A DNA stretch of 64,000 nucleotides. Source: JANSWY01 sp965243755. Its GTDB lineage: Bacteria > Bacteroidota > Bacteroidia > Cytophagales > Cyclobacteriaceae. How positions within the stretch are numbered: position 1 is the first letter of the stretch; every line of letters starts with the position of its first letter. The notes beneath the pieces were generated by a model. That model worked only from the letters and a program-made list of their open reading frames with translations. It searched no databases and had not been told where the DNA came from. A program made the position numbers and the translations under genes. Of the stretch, positions 62,245 through 64,000 are shown one piece after another. The DNA is taken from positions 1,364,001-1,428,000 of the forward strand of contig CBDEVW010000003.1 in the NCBI GenBank assembly GCA_965243755.1, given 5' to 3'.

Positions 62245-63528
62245 TTATCTCATGGACCTGATACTATCACTGGCCTGACGAATGATTTCATGTGTCGATG
62301 TATCGATGGAATAGACAGAGTACCATCCCTGTTTTTCGTGTGGAGGATCACCGGTATAATCATCTCCCGGCCGCCACATTCCTCCTGGTATTCCTGGTTG
62401 TGCATCACCCGACCATGACCAGAAGTTACAGCCCATAATTCTTCCATTTTCCTGAATATTTCTAATTACAAAATCAAAAACATATTGAAAATAGCGATTA
62501 CGATAAGTTACAGAAGCCTGACTTTCGAACAATCCGGAATCTCTGGAAACCCCAAATTCTTCTACTACAATCGGTTTATTCAGCTGATTTGCCTTTTCGA
62601 GTTGGTCTTCCAAATATTGCTCGCTCTTTTTCACAGCTTCTTCAAATGTCTCCGGTTTATTGGGATCAAACCAACTCCAGTTTTGAATCCACAGGTGAAC
62701 CGTCGCATAGTCCACACTTTCAAATTGATTGTCTAAATAAAGGTCAACCCCTGAGTAATCGGTTCCGGTATTGCCTTCTGCGCCAACACATACCAGGTGA
62801 TTTTCATCCAGATTTTGAATATACGCTGAGGTTTGTGCAATCCATCTTCTGTAAGCCTCCTGTTTGTAGTACCCTCTGGGTTCATTACACAATTGCCAGG
62901 CCATGATGGTAGGATCTTTGATGTATTTTTTGCCATTGATCGCGTTTTTTCTTTGGGTCAGCACTTTTAAATGGTCCAGAAAATATTGTTGTGCCACTGA
63001 ATCCTCGAAAAACTGAAGGCTGTAATCAATGAACCCTTCCCATGAACCACCCCCTTCTATGTCTGGCAACTCAACTGACCTATTTTGGGCCCATGAAACA
63101 TACTGCGGCATGCCCCCGCTCCACATCCAGAAGTTGTTGAGCACTACAACTGCTTTCATTTTACGTTTGCGCATTTCGTTGAGCAGGTAATCCAGACCCT
63201 CAAACACCTGTTCGTTGTATTTACCTGGAGCTTCCAGCAATGTCGGGACAATCTGGTATTTACCATGGCCTTCGGAAGATCCCAGGACCCTCAAATTAGT
63301 TACACCCAGCGCTTTTAATTGATCAAGCTCTTTTTTTAATTGTTCCCTGTCGCCATATGGACCGGGCATTCCCAAATACATGCCTTGCCAAAAATTTGCT
63401 CCCATAAACCGGTAAGGCTTATTCTTTAATACAAATTCTCCTTCCTCAATCTTTACAAATTTCTTTGCCTGGCCGAAACAACTTAACGCGACCGCTCCAA
63501 AAGCAATTATCAATAATATTTTATTCAT
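62245..63528 (-). CDS. GH5 (subfamily 7-like) endo-beta-1,4-mannanase
   Basis: 427 residues, single-domain. Signal peptide ends near ALSCFGQ; a Cys at this place also allows a lipoprotein. The barrel shows KPYRFMGANFWQGMYLG, NLRVLGSSEG, VVVLNNFWMWSGGMPQY (aromatic subsites), acid/base Glu in AWQLCNEPRGY, HLWIQNWSWFDP and nucleophile in VVEEFGVSRD. The pattern is that of bacterial GH5_7 beta-mannanases. It has no CBM or T9SS domain, so it probably acts in the periplasm or at the membrane on oligomers, complementing the large secreted GH5 encoded next to it. Located just downstream of the HTCS fragment, which probably controls it. Confidence 0.92.
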   Translation of the reverse strand: MNKILLIIAFGAVALSCFGQAKKFVKIEEGEFVLKNKPYRFMGANFWQGMYLGMPGPYGDREQLKKELDQLKALGVTNLRVLGSSEGHGKYQIVPTLLEAPGKYNEQVFEGLDYLLNEMRKRKMKAVVVLNNFWMWSGGMPQYVSWAQNRSVELPDIEGGGSWEGFIDYSLQFFEDSVAQQYFLDHLKVLTQRKNAINGKKYIKDPTIMAWQLCNEPRGYYKQEAYRRWIAQTSAYIQNLDENHLVCVGAEGNTGTDYSGVDLYLDNQFESVDYATVHLWIQNWSWFDPNKPETFEEAVKKSEQYLEDQLEKANQLNKPIVVEEFGVSRDSGLFESQASVTYRNRYFQYVFDFVIRNIQENGRIMGCNFWSWSGDAQPGIPGGMWRPGDDYTGDPPHEKQGWYSVYSIDTSTHEIIRQASDSIRSMR

Positions 63529-63581
63529 GATCTGAAATGGTTTTCAAATCACTAAATTCCAAAAGACCGCCATGAAACCCG

Positions 63582-63612
63582 GGGGGTAAATATCACATTG
63601 ATGGGGGTGTAA
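63582..63612 (-). promoter_or_regulatory. Candidate HTCS operator upstream of the smaller GH5 gene
   Basis: GGGGGT occurs twice, at 63582-63587 and 63603-63608, each followed by an AT-rich tail; the copies are 21 bp (two helical turns) apart, as often seen for AraC-type dimers. The second includes GGGTGTAA, whose complement TTACACCC is found in the BCCT operon site. Lies about 54-84 nt before the start codon. Confidence 0.4.
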
Positions 63613-63622
63613 TTTCCTGATG

Positions 63623-64000
63623 CTATTCTTTTGTGGCCTCCTCCTCAAAATTTTCCTCCTGATTATAGTCGGATGGATTGCAGCCAAATTGTTTTTTGAA
63701 GCTTTTTCGGAAATACTGCAGGTCACTAAAACCAACCTGATAAGTTACTTCAGCTATTGTCAATTCATTTTGTGCAATCAGCTGAGCTGCACGTTTCAAG
63801 CGAATGGATCGAATGAATTCGTTGGCGGACATTCCTGTCATTGCCTTGAGTTTGCGATACAATTGCATTCTGCTAAAACCTACATCATTACCAAGGTCTT
63901 CAACACCATATTCAGAATTGGACATATTTTTTTCGATGCTTTCCAATGCCTTCCTGATAAATGTCTCGTCTGAAGAGGTAAGGGTGACCTGGGTAGGTTC
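63623..64000 (-). CDS. C-terminal AraC domain of a second hybrid two-component regulator (5' part beyond the window)
   Basis: The frame is open from the right edge (first residues EPTQVTLTSSDETFIRKALE) to a TAG at 63623-63625, about 125 residues. It contains a full AraC-type double helix-turn-helix: VEDLGNDVGFSRMQLYRKLK, then GMSANEFIRSIRLKRAAQLI and VGFSDLQYFRKSFKKQFGCN. The lead-in SSDETFIRKALESIEKNM is typical of the linker after the REC domain in HTCS proteins, so the missing part is probably sensor kinase and receiver. An internal TTG at 63944 is not the real start. It should regulate the adjacent mannanase genes. It resembles the C-terminus of the HTCS at 45324-49424. Confidence 0.85.
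   Translation of the reverse strand, partial: EPTQVTLTSSDETFIRKALESIEKNMSNSEYGVEDLGNDVGFSRMQLYRKLKAMTGMSANEFIRSIRLKRAAQLIAQNELTIAEVTYQVGFSDLQYFRKSFKKQFGCNPSDYNQEENFEEEATKE

Noticed and set aside
63944..63946. TTG as start of a short stand-alone AraC protein
   Set aside because: The frame continues upstream to the window edge with typical HTCS linker sequence, so this is the end of a longer gene.
1..64000. Mobile elements, CRISPR arrays, tRNA or rRNA genes
   Set aside because: No transposase or integrase motifs, no regularly spaced repeats, and no cloverleaf-like sequence or rRNA stretch were recognised on reading both strands; a tRNA/Rfam scan would settle this.

Overview
The window looks like chromosomal DNA of a free-living, probably marine, member of the Bacteroidota (Cytophagales-like). 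Supporting evidence: SusC/SusD pairs, hybrid two-component regulators that end in AraC domains, C-terminal type IX secretion (T9SS) sorting domains, Bacteroidota -7 promoter boxes (TAnnTTTG), and few Shine-Dalgarno sites. No tRNA, rRNA, insertion sequence, phage gene or CRISPR array was seen.

Layout. (1) 1-5.4 kb: a partial ECF sigma factor is divergent from an exported TPR-CHAT protease-like protein and a small membrane protein; an MgtE magnesium transporter follows. (2) 5.5-11.8 kb: a secreted MG2-like protein with a TonB plug but no barrel, then a PadR regulator and an FtsX/MacB-type permease. (3) 11.8-23.2 kb: an almost complete purine degradation island: xdhC, puuD, allB, alc, uraD, uraH, a citrate-lyase-like protein, xanthine dehydrogenase subunits and guanine deaminase. 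Together these take guanine to urea plus ureidoglycolate. (4) 23.3-25.3 kb: a fatty acid desaturase and a coiled-coil lipoprotein. (5) 25.4-41.8 kb: one ten-gene minus-strand operon, susE-like, susC, susD, GH2, GH30, sugar/Na+ symporter, esterase, galK, galT, galE. It forms a galactan utilisation locus with the Leloir pathway built in: SusCD captures and imports the glycan, GH30/GH2 cut it to galactose, the symporter takes galactose across the inner membrane, and GalK/T/E feed it to UDP-sugars and glycolysis. (6) 42.0-49.4 kb: a divergent operon of a BCCT transporter, an SDR and a quinone-reductase-like MDR enzyme, followed by a full-length hybrid two-component regulator. (7) 49.5-64 kb: secreted enzymes and surface proteins (CE2-like esterase, large T9SS surface protein, two GH5 mannanase-like proteins), plus a DinB-like lipoprotein, a ROK sugar kinase, a Tiki/ChaN-like protein and the end of a second hybrid regulator. 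This suggests a mannan-directed region continuing past the right edge.

The most interesting new observation is a shared promoter element (ATTGGACATT preceded by a CACCC-like or CCCC block). It lies upstream of the galactan operon, the divergent BCCT operon and the CE2-like esterase. In the first two it sits exactly 30 nt from a -7-like box, which suggests one regulon joining glycan use to uptake of an unknown BCCT substrate.
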